Positions 22,160 through 33,200 of a DNA stretch of 64,000 nt are shown one piece after another. Origin of the DNA: Arenicola marina. Lineage: Eukaryota > Annelida > Polychaeta > Arenicolidae. The stretch lies in contig OZ025249.1 in the NCBI GenBank assembly GCA_964019135.1, forward strand, positions 30,579,759 through 30,643,758, read 5' to 3'. Each line of letters begins with the position of its first letter. Within the stretch, counting starts at the first letter, position 1. The notes under the pieces are model-generated. The model was not told where the DNA came from. It saw only the letters and a program-made list of their open reading frames with translations, and searched no databases. A program made the translations under genes and the position numbers.

Positions 22160-22982
22160 GTAGGTACGCCGTGTGATCCCGCCGCTACCCAGCGGAGCGG
22201 GTGTCGGCAGTAGTACCCCTCTGGCCGCCACCCCCCCCCCCCGCGTTGGCGTCATCGCCCCCCGTCGCTGGCGTCTGGTACTCCCGCCAAACTATTAGTA
22301 ATCACCGAAATCCGCAGCCCACCGGCGTATGGTCGCGAAATATACAGACAACTGATGACCGAGTAATAAAGACGCCACACAACCCACCGTTCTAGCGGCC
22401 TGCCATGGCCTTGGTGAACGTTTCTAACTAAGGGGCAAATATCATTACTCGTCTAGGATTTTAATCATGTAGATGCAATGTTGCGCTGTCCCTGTAGTAA
22501 CAAAGCCAGTATTTGTAGATTTTCACGTAAAAACAGCATGTCTGCAAGGATAAGCAAAAATACTTCGTATCATAACGTGACCGTTGAAGCGGAAACTGCG
22601 GCAAGGTAGCGACAGTGCCCCTTTGGCTGGCGGAGACTTAATATCATAACGTGATCGTGGAGATGGAAGATGCGCGCAGAGGCATGAGACGGAGGCGCCG
22701 ACTGAGAAGTTACCGGTATAACATCGCCGGTCAGATTGATCCTCAGTGTGCGCTAACGTTTAAAGACTGTTGGTACTTAGCTACAGGTTACCATATTGAC
22801 ATAGGTGGGCTAAATTACGTGAGGACTTTCTTTTCGTTAGCTGACAGTGGCATACCGGGCGAAAGTCGTCACTATAAAAGAAAGTTAGGAAAATCGCCGA
22901 CATCCTTTCCATTGTATATCGCAGCAGTCTCATTGCTTCCGTTTGCTTGCCGTAAAGGGGTCGGCATAATATGTAGAGTGTT

Positions 22983-23166
22983 CGGCTATTGTCGAGTGTG
23001 TACTTCTAGGCCAGCCTAAGCGGACGGTGCGGGGTTCGAATCCCATCTGTGCATATGTCTGTATTTGTGCAGTATAAAGCTACCATTGTGTTTCTTCGCA
23101 AACAAAAAAGGTTACCTCCTGGAGACATGGCTCCTCTGCTAATTGATTCTCCTCATTGTTACGATA
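22983..23166 (+). mobile_element. Diverged SINE (+), host of a nested SINE
   Basis: A B-box-like GGGGTTCGAATCCC lies near 23031-23044. The body aligns by eye with the SINE body of the other copies: CGCAAA, then GGTTACC, then CTGGAGACATGGCTCC, then a CATTG and ACGATAT stretch. The 5' head is degraded. Its 3' end is interrupted by a younger minus-strand SINE. Confidence 0.65.
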
Positions 23167-23182
23167 TAAACCGGCATAGGTT
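23167..23182. repeat. Target-site duplication, left copy
   Basis: TAAACCGGCATAGGTT, identical to 23439-23454. Confidence 0.9.
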
Positions 23183-23438
23183 GGTTGGTTGGTTATTCAG
23201 GACGCTTTAACCACTTTTGGTCATATCGCGTCAATAGGAGAAGGGAGGGAGAGTGGAGCCATGTCCCCGGGGGTAACCCCCTGCTCTTTACGAAGAAAGA
23301 CATGGAGTCTTTATCCTGCGACCACACAGACATGGCCACAGCAGGGCTCGAACCACCGACCCACGTGCCGTTAGGCTCTCAGGTGACCAGAACACTCAAT
23401 GCGAGCGCTCTAGCCCACTGAGCTGTCGCGCCGGCCGC
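23183..23438 (-). mobile_element. Full-length tRNA-derived SINE, copy 2, with 16-bp target-site duplication
   Basis: On the minus strand it begins GGCCGGCGCGACAGCTCAGT, with an A-box-like CAGCTCAGTGGG. The B box GGTTCGAGCCC follows, then the body with GGTTACCCCCGGGGACATGG and the tail AACCAACCAACC. It is flanked by perfect direct repeats TAAACCGGCATAGGTT at 23167-23182 and 23439-23454, the mark of LINE-mediated retrotransposition. At 256 bp it is the reference copy for this family here. Confidence 0.9.
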
Positions 23439-23454
23439 TAAACCGGCATAGGTT
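23439..23454. repeat. Target-site duplication, right copy
   Basis: TAAACCGGCATAGGTT, identical to 23167-23182. Confidence 0.9.
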
Positions 23455-24726
23455 ATAGCGTTCTAATTTCAATCTATCAATCTGTCAATCCTTCGCGTCA
23501 CCAACCTTAGAATCAGTAGACAGTGTGAAGGTCAAGGCGGTTGGGGACGCCATACCATATCGATACCATCACAATCAACATGATCCGCTGTCTCCGTCTC
23601 GTTTTTCCGTGACGTACGTGGCAAAAAGTATGTCGAAATCATAACGTCAACCTGCACCTAATCGTTTCAGGTAACTTCGCGGCAAAGTCGCAAACTTGAA
23701 AAACGGGGTCCTTATGACGAAAATGTCTGGCACGTCTGAAGGAGGCGCGAACTCTTTAAACGCACCACCTCGAACCATTGTACGGAGCGCATTATGACGA
23801 GAATATATCCCGCTGAAAACCACCTGAAGAGGCAGCACCATCGAAGTTACCGTAACCGCCTGAAGGGGCAGCACTATCGAGTCGTGGGGACCATATATTC
23901 ACCTGGAACACGTACCGACAGAATAGGCTCATCGGCACAACGCTATCGGCGTACCCAAGCCCTGAACACATGAGACCTTTGATTGCAAGGTGTCGTATGT
24001 GCACTCTCACGTTCAATCGCTAACTGATCCTCGTAATCTCCAATGGCGTCATAATGAGTCTGTAGTCCTGTCACTGGGGTACCTCCGGGGCAAGTGTGTG
24101 TGTGGGGGGGGGGGGGGGGCGGGGGGGGGGGGGGGGGCGGTCTAGCGTCACTATAACATTCTCGGCGGGAAGGGGAGGGTTGGGCGGCTAGCGGGATGGA
24201 GTGCTTAATGTTATTGGCCCACTGGCGCCGTCTATCCCACAACCGCTCTTCACTCCCCCCCCCCCCACCCCCGCTCCCCCCAGCGGCGATCTGCTGGATT
24301 AGGTATCGTTACCAGGGTAACAACAATGGAGAGCGGGTGGTGGGGGGGGGGGGGGTGCATATGTTGTCAACTCTGTTTTTGGGTTACTTTTGTGATTCTT
24401 GGTAATGGTGGCAATTGAGATGCATTTCCACGGGTGTCGCATATGCTGGGTCGCACCCACTATGACATTATATACATAATCTAGTGCGAGGAAATTCTGT
24501 TCCAATGTAACCGTGTTTTTGGTTTGAAAGGGATCTGGCCGGATAGTTTGGTCGCTTCAAGCCTATCATTATTCAGGTCAGCCTGGAGGGTTGCAAGGGT
24601 CCTCCTATATTAGCCTGACGACGGCAGGGTGGAGGGGGGGGTGTATGTATGGCCAGGTGTCATCACAAACCCGATACCGGGCCTCCGGGAGGGTGGCAGA
24701 GGAGACGGAGGGGGGTGGGGGCGGGG
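23455..24726. other. Intronic unique sequence with G/C homopolymers
   Basis: Poly-G tracts lie at about 24105-24138 (interrupted once or twice) and 24342-24354. A repeated TGAAGGGGCAGCACYATCGA-like pair lies near 23823 and 23862. I see no exon. Confidence 0.5.
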
Positions 24727-25193
24727 TAGCCCTGGTACATGCCTCTCTGACACGCCCGTAAATGGAGCTAGTGTGAGAGCCATGCCGCTGACACGGCCGA
24801 AAACAAGAAATCGGCAGAAATCGCGGACCGGTGGCTCAAGTTGAAGTTCATAACAGAAAAAATATACAGTGCCTACCCGCCAATGTGCGCCACGACGTTC
24901 CTAAAGCTTTTTGGACTTTCGTCGCACTTTCATTTCTTTGCTTGGTAACGTATTTTCTTGTAATCCGGGCGATTTTTTTCACCTCTCGCTTCGTTTTGAA
25001 TGCTCCGCCGCTCACCGGAAGTCAACAAACGCCGCCTGGCAGCGAGTGCTCACGCTAAGTTTCTTTACTTATTTATTATTATTTATTATTTATTATTATT
25101 TCTGCCGATTTCTTGTTTTTGGCCGTTTCAGCGGCATGGCTCTCACACTAGCTCCGTTTACGGGCGTGGTCAGAGAGGCATGTACCAGGGCTA
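24727..25193. mobile_element. Foldback element with ~95-bp inverted terminal repeats
   Basis: The left arm 24727-24821 and right arm 25098-25193 are reverse complements with only about four or five differences and a 1-bp indel. The arms start TAGCCCTGGTACATGCCTCT on the outside. The 276-bp centre is unrelated and AT-rich, ending in an (ATT)n microsatellite that abuts the right arm. Long inverted repeats without coding capacity suit a foldback or MITE-type transposon. I did not find clear target-site duplications. An inverted local duplication is the alternative. Confidence 0.75.
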
Positions 25194-26439
25194 GGGGCGG
25201 GGCGGCGGCGTGGAGTAATGGAATACTGGTACATGCCGGCTTGGCAACGCGCACGGGGAATTGCCGTACCCTCACAGTGTCCTCACTGACTTAAGTGAAA
25301 CCTGCTAACGCGGAAGTCACTAATCAACAGTTTTACTTCCAGCAACCGGTGTCTTTTGCTACAACTGATTATCGTTTTCTTGTCCCTCTACGGGACCCAA
25401 GTCGCGGCGATCCACTTCAAGATACGGGCTTTCGCGGCTCCTACCCCGAGCTGTGTAGGTCTCCCGTGAATGGATCTGTCTCCATCCAGCTACAGTAAAC
25501 ATCGCCAGAACAGCTTGCTATAACGCAATGAACTCACCGCCAAGAACACCGCGAAATGAAAACCCGTGACACGTAAGATGTAATTTTTGACCCCTGATAG
25601 CAAAGGACTTATTTTACAGGCGGTTGATCCATGGTTTCTTGGTTGAACAAGTTTCACTTCTTCTTTATTAGACCCAGCCCAGCCCACCACACTACAACCG
25701 ACGCCTCGCCCTGCCCGTCACCCAGCCCGTAACCCAGCGCGTCACAGAGCCCCTCGCTCAGCCCGTCACCCCACCCCACCGCCTCACCCACCCATACATA
25801 TATCCCACGGGTTGGCTTCGTAGCCACAGCTTGACCCGACCGACTGCGCGATCACTTTTGTAACTCACATATCACCTCGGCTTTCTGGCAATGACAAAAC
25901 TGTCTGAAGCAGGTGTGGTTTTTCTCTCGTTTATCTTCCTTTTCCTCGGCGTTGGCTCGACACTCGATATTAATTGGCGGCCCCTTGGTTGCCGTCAATT
26001 GGCGACGACTGGAGTGGGAGCCTTGAGCAGGCTGCCCCCCCCCCCCACACACACACCCTCCATTCCCCCCGCCCGGCCTTCCCGCCATTTGTTCGTTGCT
26101 GTCGTCTGCTGCCATGGTTGCATTGCTTGGCTAATCTCTTTTGTTTCCATGGTGTCGCGGCAGGAGAGCGCAGTTCGTTGGTGTAGACTGTCCTGTCCAC
26201 AAAGTTCGATATTAATCAGTACCGCCACGAAACCTGAGTGGCGCCGGATTTGTGTGACGATCTTTAATAAGAGTGTAACAGAAGGTGTCCATATACCACC
26301 AGTTGAGCACGTTTTCCTTTATTGATGGCAGTTAACTTTCGTCGTTTCTCGTATATCCGTTTAATTAAATTACACATGCCGGTATGTGGCTTTTCCTCAA
26401 TATATTGAGAATTTTAGGACACATCCGACCTCACACTGG
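25194..26439. other. Intronic unique sequence
   Basis: 25670-25790 contains short CAGCCCGTCACCC-type repeats, and a C tract lies near 26035-26048. I see no supported exon. The ORF at 25891-26325 begins with a signal-peptide-like hydrophobic stretch but has no splice or homology support. Confidence 0.45.
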
Positions 26440-27085
26440 TCTGACCGGGGCTGGCGTGGCCTGGCGTAGTCTAAATGGGGCCTGGCATGGCCTGGCCTGA
26501 GCGCGGCTGGCCTGGCTTGAGCAGGGCTGGCGTGGCCTGAGGGGGCTGACGTGGCCTGAGGGGGGCTGGCGTGGCCTGAGGGGCCTGGCGTGGCCTGATG
26601 GGGCTGGCGTGGCCTGAACGTGGCGTGGCGTAGTCTGAGGGGACTAGCGTGAGCTGGCCTAAGCGCGGCTAGCGTGGCCTGGCCTAAGCGCGGCTAGCGT
26701 GGCCTGGCATGGCCTGGCCTGAGGGGGCTGGCGTGGCCTGAGGGGGCTGACGTGGCCTGAGGGGGTTGGCGTGGCCTGAGGGGGCTGGCGTGGCCTGAGA
26801 GGGCTGGCCTGGCCTGAGGGGGTTGGCGTGGCCTAAGGGGGCTGGCGTGGCCTGAGGGGGCTGGCGTGGCCTGAGGGGGCTGGCGTGGCCCGAGGGGGCT
26901 GGCGTGGCCTGAGAGGGCTGGCCTGGCCTGAGGGGGCTGGCGTGGCCTGACGGGGGCTGGCGTGGCCTGAGAGGGCTGGCCTGGCATGAGGGGGCTGGCG
27001 TGGCCTGACGGGGCTGGCGTGGCCTGGGAGGGCTGGCCTGGCCTGAGGGGGCTGGCGTGGCCTGAGGGGGCTGGCCTAGCTCCAA
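26440..27085. repeat. ~18-19-bp minisatellite (GGCTGGCGTGGCCTGAGGG)
   Basis: Around 34 copies of GGCTGGCGTGGCCTGAGGG occur, with one-base length changes in the G run that shift period between 17 and 20. The minus ORFs rich in Pro/Ala/Ser/Gln are artefacts. Confidence 0.88.
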
Positions 27086-27954
27086 GCTGGGGGGTGACTG
27101 GCCGTGAGGAATGATAAATGACACAGCGACTAACACCTGCTACTGATCACCTCGCCAGTCATCGCTCCGATTAATCCCGTCCCTGTCCGCCATGATGAGG
27201 GGTCCCGTACCGCCTGGGGGGGGGGGGGGGTGGAGGGGAGGGGGGCGGAGGCCGTGGGCCGCCTCGTGTGAATATGGGGGGGGGGGGGAGGTATGAGGAG
27301 TGTTACCGAATTACGAATTACACTTATAGGCTAACAATAATGAACAATCGGAATGACAGTGGATTTGAATGAAATTCATGATCCTTAATCTTGGGGGGTG
27401 AGTGTCGCCCCGCTATGCCGCAGTTCTATTGGAGGCATAGGCACTAAATCTTTAACCCAATCTGTTAGAAGTAACATGGATGGTTATATAAATTAACTGA
27501 GTACATGGGGGTACATAGAACAGAATTCAGCTGAGCAAATCATCTGTGAAAGGATGAAAACAAAGTTGCAGCCAATGTGTGCGTTTAGAAGGGCACAACA
27601 CCACGAGGATACGTACATCAGCCGTACAAAAACGTGGGGTCCGGGGGATAGGGGGAAGGGGCGTTGGGGGGAGGGGGTCCCGGGACTCCCGAAGACTGGA
27701 ACACAGGGCTGATCCTATTTATAACCACGACACGCGGCAAACCGCTACGACCCTAGCATCGGTATCTTCAACGTGCTCTCTCGCAAGATGACGGATGTGT
27801 GACCACGTGGCGAGAGTTGTAGCGTTATATGGCGCGGCGTGCTTGTCCTGTCAGTGTCCGGCCCGTATCGATCATTGTAATCCACGCCAATGTCTCGGCC
27901 TCAGACAAAACTGACGTCTGCCTGTGCGCCACGACATCCCCATGCACTACTCCA
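27086..27954. other. Intronic unique sequence with poly-G tracts
   Basis: G runs lie near 27217-27230 and 27278-27288. I see nothing else. Confidence 0.5.
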
Positions 27955-28340
27955 CTCCCAACTCTCTCTCTTTCTGCATCTCTTTCTGTTTCCTTCTCTC
28001 TGTCTCCTTCCCTCTTTCTCCCTGTTCTTTTTCCACTTCTCATTCACATTTTCTCTTCGATTTCTGCGTCCGTCCCTCGCATTCTCTCTCCCTCTCTCTG
28101 TTCTGCTATTATACCTCTATCTATCTGGCTCTCTCTTTCTGTCTCCCAGTCTCTTTCTCCACTTCTAATTCACATTTTCTCCTCCCGTTCTCCATTTCTG
28201 CGTCCCTCTCCTTCTTCATGACCATTTTTCATTTTTGTTTCTCAGGCTCCCTGTATGCTTTTCTCTTTCTCTCTCTCCCTGTTTATGCCCCTTCTGTCTC
28301 CATTTCTACATCAATTTCCTCTCCCAGTCTTATGTTCTTT
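27955..28340. repeat. CT-rich tract with ~110-bp imperfect duplication
   Basis: The stretch is nearly pure pyrimidine. TTTCTCCACTTCTAATTCACATTTTCTCC near 28155-28182 repeats TTTTCCACTTCTCATTCACA near 28028-28047, each followed by TTTCTGCGTCC. ORFs on both strands are compositional. Confidence 0.7.
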
Positions 28341-31300
28341 CCCCTTTGGCAAGCTGTAGCGGGGCGTCCTGTGCTCCCTGCGGCTCCCTGCCGTTCCCGC
28401 TGTTTCTGCCCAGTAGTCTGGCTGGCTGGCGAGCGGCTGTTGGCAGCCTTCACTTGGCATGCCCCCATGGCTGGCGTTGCTACGCCTTGTAAAGCCGCCC
28501 AAATCATCGCAGATCGTCCGGAAAAACGCGTCTGAAGAACACGTGCTCCGTATTTATCATCGGTCGTAATTACAGAACCAGTGTGGGATGGGTTTTTTTT
28601 TCTGTCTGTTTTTGTTTTTGTTTTGTGTGTTCAACCGCTACCTGCTCAAGTCCTTGCCAGCCATTGCCGCCCGCCATAAGCCTGTCTAACGACCGAACAG
28701 TCGCCCCGAAATCCTCTCGCGGTTATTGACAAGATGGGGTCTGATTTCTGAGGCACCTCAGGGGGAAGAGTTTATCTGAGGTTGCTTTTCAAGGGTTGCC
28801 CCCCTTGTGTTGTCAGCTGCAATCATACGCTACCCTGAAGCCTTGAAGCCCTGAAGTTTGCCGGTAAATCCTCCCCCCACTGAAAGGTATTGGGTCGGCA
28901 ATGCTCAGCCGCACTGAGCTTACCGTAGTCTCCCGAGGCGCTACACGCGGACGCCCTGCACCGCGGGCGGTATTCATAAAGCACACTTGGGCTACGCCAA
29001 TAGACTTAGCGCCAAGTGGAACATTTGTCGAGCGATTATCGGGTTCAAAATACATAAAAAGTCACCCAAGAGGTGGATTTTCGGAATGAAGAAAGTGCTA
29101 AAGTTATTGCATATTGCGTATGACCATGAGCACCACCGCAGCGTGCTGGTGAGGCTTTGACGAAAATGTACTTTTCGGGCATAAGCTACTTGTGGTTTCT
29201 GAATATACCGATTCCTCTGGCCCTCGCGAAAAAAACACCCAGAGGTGTGTGGCGGAGGGAAGGCCCCGTGAGGTTGTTTGGGGGCGGACAGAGCGTTTGG
29301 GACGAACGTAACACACCAAATTACAGACGCAAGACGTCAGCGGACTCTCCGAGAGTGGCTGCGGCTGACCGAAAGGCTGCACATTCGCAATCTCTAGATT
29401 CTCAGCAGATTCCAGGACCTAATGCCGAGGCTCATTTTAGCCGTCGGTCGGTCTGTTGTTGACCTGAAGACTTCCTTCCCTCTCTAAAAGTCTGGCTGGG
29501 CGGCCACTGGGGGTGCCTGCCGCATGTGAGAGAGAGAGAAAGCTGGTTAATTGGTCTAGGGGTCTGCACTCGGGGGTCTGTACCCGGTGTGTGTTGAGAC
29601 TACTACATGTACCAGCGCCCGCTGCCACTTCTCTCCCAGCTATTTATTGACCGCCTGGCTAATTAGGTGTGTTTCGGTCTAATTATGTCTTCAGAATCGG
29701 CCGGCGGATCGCGGAGATATCGCCGGTGATGGGAAACAGACCCTGCTACAACTGGCGCCGGGCGCGGGGGTGCTGACAGATCTGGCTAACGTAACCAGAC
29801 TCACTCATTTAACATTTATATTCCAGTCGTATAAATAAGGAAAACATCGCGCGTTTGAAACTGTTAATGGAAAGCAAAGAAATCTGGGGAGTGGGAAGGA
29901 ACTACGCGAAAAAGGAAAACCTCCGAGGCAGCGAGTGTTACCCGCGTCTTAATGTGGGGAAAAACACAAAAACAAATGGAGGTGGGTGGGTGTTGTGGGG
30001 GTGGGGCGGGGGGGGGGGGGCATTCCCCCGGTGTCTTGGGCCATCAGATCTTCTTGTGTTTCCGGCTGTTGCGCCAACGCCAGAATCACAAAGCCCACCG
30101 CGTTATAAATACGGTGAACGCCATTGCCCGTTAGGGGCGTCACTTAATAGGCTTCTTGTTACAGAACACCCGTCGAGTAAAGGCAGAAATATCAAGCTTC
30201 CAACACACAAAAACAGTCAGCGTTTCCCGTCGACCAAGCCTCGGAATCACTGGAATTCTGGAGATTTTACCCGATAGTCATGCTGCACATATTTGGCTGG
30301 AGCATCTGTTGTCGTTTTACCGGCTATGATAACGGGAAAAAAATTAGGCGCTTAGGTTTTCCACATTGATCAGAATCGCGGACTGAGCTGGCTCCCATTT
30401 CAACTCTGAATGTGATCGTCAGAATCTGAACTATGGCTTCGGACATGAGGCCGCATTCGATGGCTATGGGTGGGGGGGGGGGGGGGTGCAGCGGGGAGGG
30501 GGGCAAATGGCGGAAGGTGGTGATACGTCGCAAACAAAGACTAGAGCAGAGGTGTTTGTCGTCAAATTGTCAAACTAATATGTTTGCCGCCTTGCTGTCC
30601 ATTCTAATAGCGGAATAATGAATGAAACAAACATAGTGATGGCCACCCCCTCCGTTGCTGAGCTGAAGGTTGAATATAACATACATGTTATATACAGTGC
30701 CTCCTATCATACCACATACTGCGGTCGGCCTCGAACTGCTGACAGCGGTCGCCCTCCCACCCGGCGCCCCCCCTTCCTCCACAACGGAGAGCTAGCAGTG
30801 CCGGGCGGTGTCAAATTAATTCCGTATAAATATCTAATAAACGGGCCGAGACTATATTTCGTGCTGAAACGGAATCTGAGCAGCGACATCAATCGCCATT
30901 GTCTGCGAAGCTCCGGTCGCGAGACCTTTCTGCGTATTCAAACAATTTTTTTGGGTGCAGTCATGTCTATTTTCCTGTACTTTACACAGTCGTATCTATC
31001 TGCGTTCTGTCGGCAGGCGAAGGGAAGTGGCCAGCGAAGTCTGACTTGCGTGATGGCGCCTCTATCGGCTGATACAATCCAGATACCTCTTCATTCAATT
31101 GCGCGTCTTCCGCGCCAAAGAGCCTGTAAGGTCGGGTAGATGGGGGGGGGGGGGCAGGCAGGGGACGGGGCAGCGCAGGCGCTTTGGCAGCAATTTACTG
31201 ACGCACCCGCACCCCCCCCCCCCCCCCCTTCCATATGACCCCTGCATTACAAAAAAATAAAATAAGGTAACAGCCGCCGTTTTCAATGGCTATAGTGTCC

Positions 31301-31718
31301 GTAGCATCCGCCAGGTGGCGCGAGGTGATCGCCGCATGAAGAATGACTCGAGGCCCGGGGACCCAGCCTTTCCTTCCGCCCTTGCCGCCCATGCCTTGGC
31401 GGCTGCGGATTTTGTCCCTTAAATCAACCCTCTTAAAATGTAATAACTCGGCTTGTCGATTTCCCAGAGGGGGACAGCTGAGAAGAGGAGGGTGATGATT
31501 GGGTCAGGACGTGATGCACAGGCTATGAAAGCAATTATAGCGCCCCCACCCGCTTCCTACCCCCCCCCCCCCCCCCGCCCCCGCCTCCCACTCTGGCCGG
31601 CCCTCGTCGGGTCGGCCTGCGTATATAATTCAGTTACTGCGAGTAGAACGTTCTTGTCGGGGGTGGGTGGGTGGGGGTTTGAATACCATAAAGACATTCT
31701 CTCGATAATAAGTGTAGA

Positions 31719-31720
<2 letters not shown>
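28341..31720. other. Intronic mostly unique sequence
   Basis: Short poly-G/C tracts lie near 30007-30020, 30471-30486, 31142-31154 and 31210-31228. The 173-residue ORF at 30618-31139 is not low-complexity, but it has no recognisable domain and no splice context. I found no gene I can support. Confidence 0.45.

Positions 31721-31758
<38 letters not shown>
31721..31758. repeat. (TA)n microsatellite
   Basis: About 18 TA units. Confidence 0.95.
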
Positions 31759-31760
<2 letters not shown>

Positions 31761-33000
31761 GATACATACATATATAATACCTAACCATGTTTCCATACAT
31801 ACAGTACATTTTAGCTGTCAACAGATACGATCTATAGTCTTATCGCCGTTGCAATCCTTTCACCGGCACGATGCTGGCGGGAGGGAGGGAGGGTGGGTGG
31901 GTGGGGGGGGGGAGGGAGGGAGGGAGGGTGGGTGGGTGGGGGGGGGAGGGAGGTCAGGGTGATGGTATAAAGGACACGACGAGAGCGTGTCGTGGAGAGA
32001 GGAAGCCCATGGTCCTTGTGGGGCAGACGCCGTCCGGGCTGACCCTCCTCACCCCCAGACCCCCCGAGTGACCCCCAGACCCCGTTTAATGCCGAGGGGT
32101 GTCTCTTGTCAGCTGTAATATGTTTAGACGGTTGGTGCGGACCTGTCGGCCGCATCTGCCAGCGTCGTCCATTTCTCACGGTGAATCAACCCATCAGGGT
32201 GGCCAGGCCCAGGCAATGCATAAGCTTTACCCCAGAAACTAACAGTCCGTGTGTATATGTAGGGCCTATGTATGTATGCCGGGCTGTGTATGTTCAGGCT
32301 TTAACCCCAGAAACCACAGCCAGGATATGTATGTATAGCATTAGCTTAACCCCAGAAACCACAGCCAGCGTATGTATGTATGCTGGCCATTACTGCCGGG
32401 TGGGAGGGAAGGGATTTCTGGGCGAACAAACCACCTCCTGAACAACTATTACTATATAGCCTCCTCTATTCCTCATATTTATCTCCTGGGCCCTAGGAGG
32501 CTCCCCTCCAGATAGATAAACTGGACGTAGATCCAGATCGCTCGCTGGGAGGTGTGGTGTCCCGTGTCCGGCGATCCAGATACACGGATACGATGCCTTG
32601 AGGCCTGTGGCCCCTGTTTGGCCTATTGACCCCTGGAAGGCATGACCCTGATCCAGAATAAGACCATTGATCCCGATCCTTGGGGGTGTGCGGGGGTTGT
32701 TGACAGTTCCAAGGTCAGAGCGGAAGGGGAAGAGACCTGTGGATGACAGCTGAGTAGACGGGTTTGCCAGCTGACCCGCCCGCAGGGAAGAGGGGGGGGG
32801 GGGGAGGACATATCCGAAACAGACAGACCGTCACGTGATATATTTGGACAACTGACATGAGACTGGGAAGAGACCGGAGCATCAACAATCAACAAGGGAC
32901 AGATCCAGACGCTTGGTTCCCTTGATTGTACACGTGGTTCCTATGGTGTCCCGCGCCCTGGTCACGGTCGGGCCTATCGCGACCATGTCGTCTCCTTTAA
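31759..33000. repeat. Intronic sequence with GGGA tract and ~50-bp repeat
   Basis: A GGGAGGGAGGGTGGGTGGG tract lies at 31880-31950 in two near-identical halves. At 32222-32390 the motif TTAACCCCAGAAACCACAGC with a GTATGTATGTATG follow-on occurs three times at unequal spacing. The rest is unique. Confidence 0.65.
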
Positions 33001-33200
33001 ATAGGCAGTCTTCTCAGCTCGCGTCCAGTTCTCGTCGTATCACTTCTTGTGGTCTACTGTCAGCTCTCGTCGTAAGTCTGTTCTCGTCATCTGTCAGATA
33101 TTGTGTCAGATCTCGTTGTAAGTCAGTTCTCGTCGTTTGTTAGTTCGCGTCGTCAGCCAGCTCTCGACGTCGGTCAGTTCTCGTCGTCAGCTGTCGTCGT
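33000..33200. repeat. Degenerate repeat around GTCAGTTCTCGTCGT
   Basis: About eight to ten diverged units such as GTCAGCTCTCGTCGTAAGTC and GTCAGTTCTCGTCGT occur at 15-25-bp spacing. Confidence 0.7.

Noticed and set aside
22651-23019. 122-residue ORF beginning MIVEMEDARRGMRRRRRLR
   Set aside because: It has no family resemblance and runs into the SINE at 22983.
30618-31139. 173-residue ORF of normal composition
   Set aside because: It has no recognisable domain, no splice signals and no codon pattern that stands out. One such ORF is expected by chance in 64 kb scanned in six frames.
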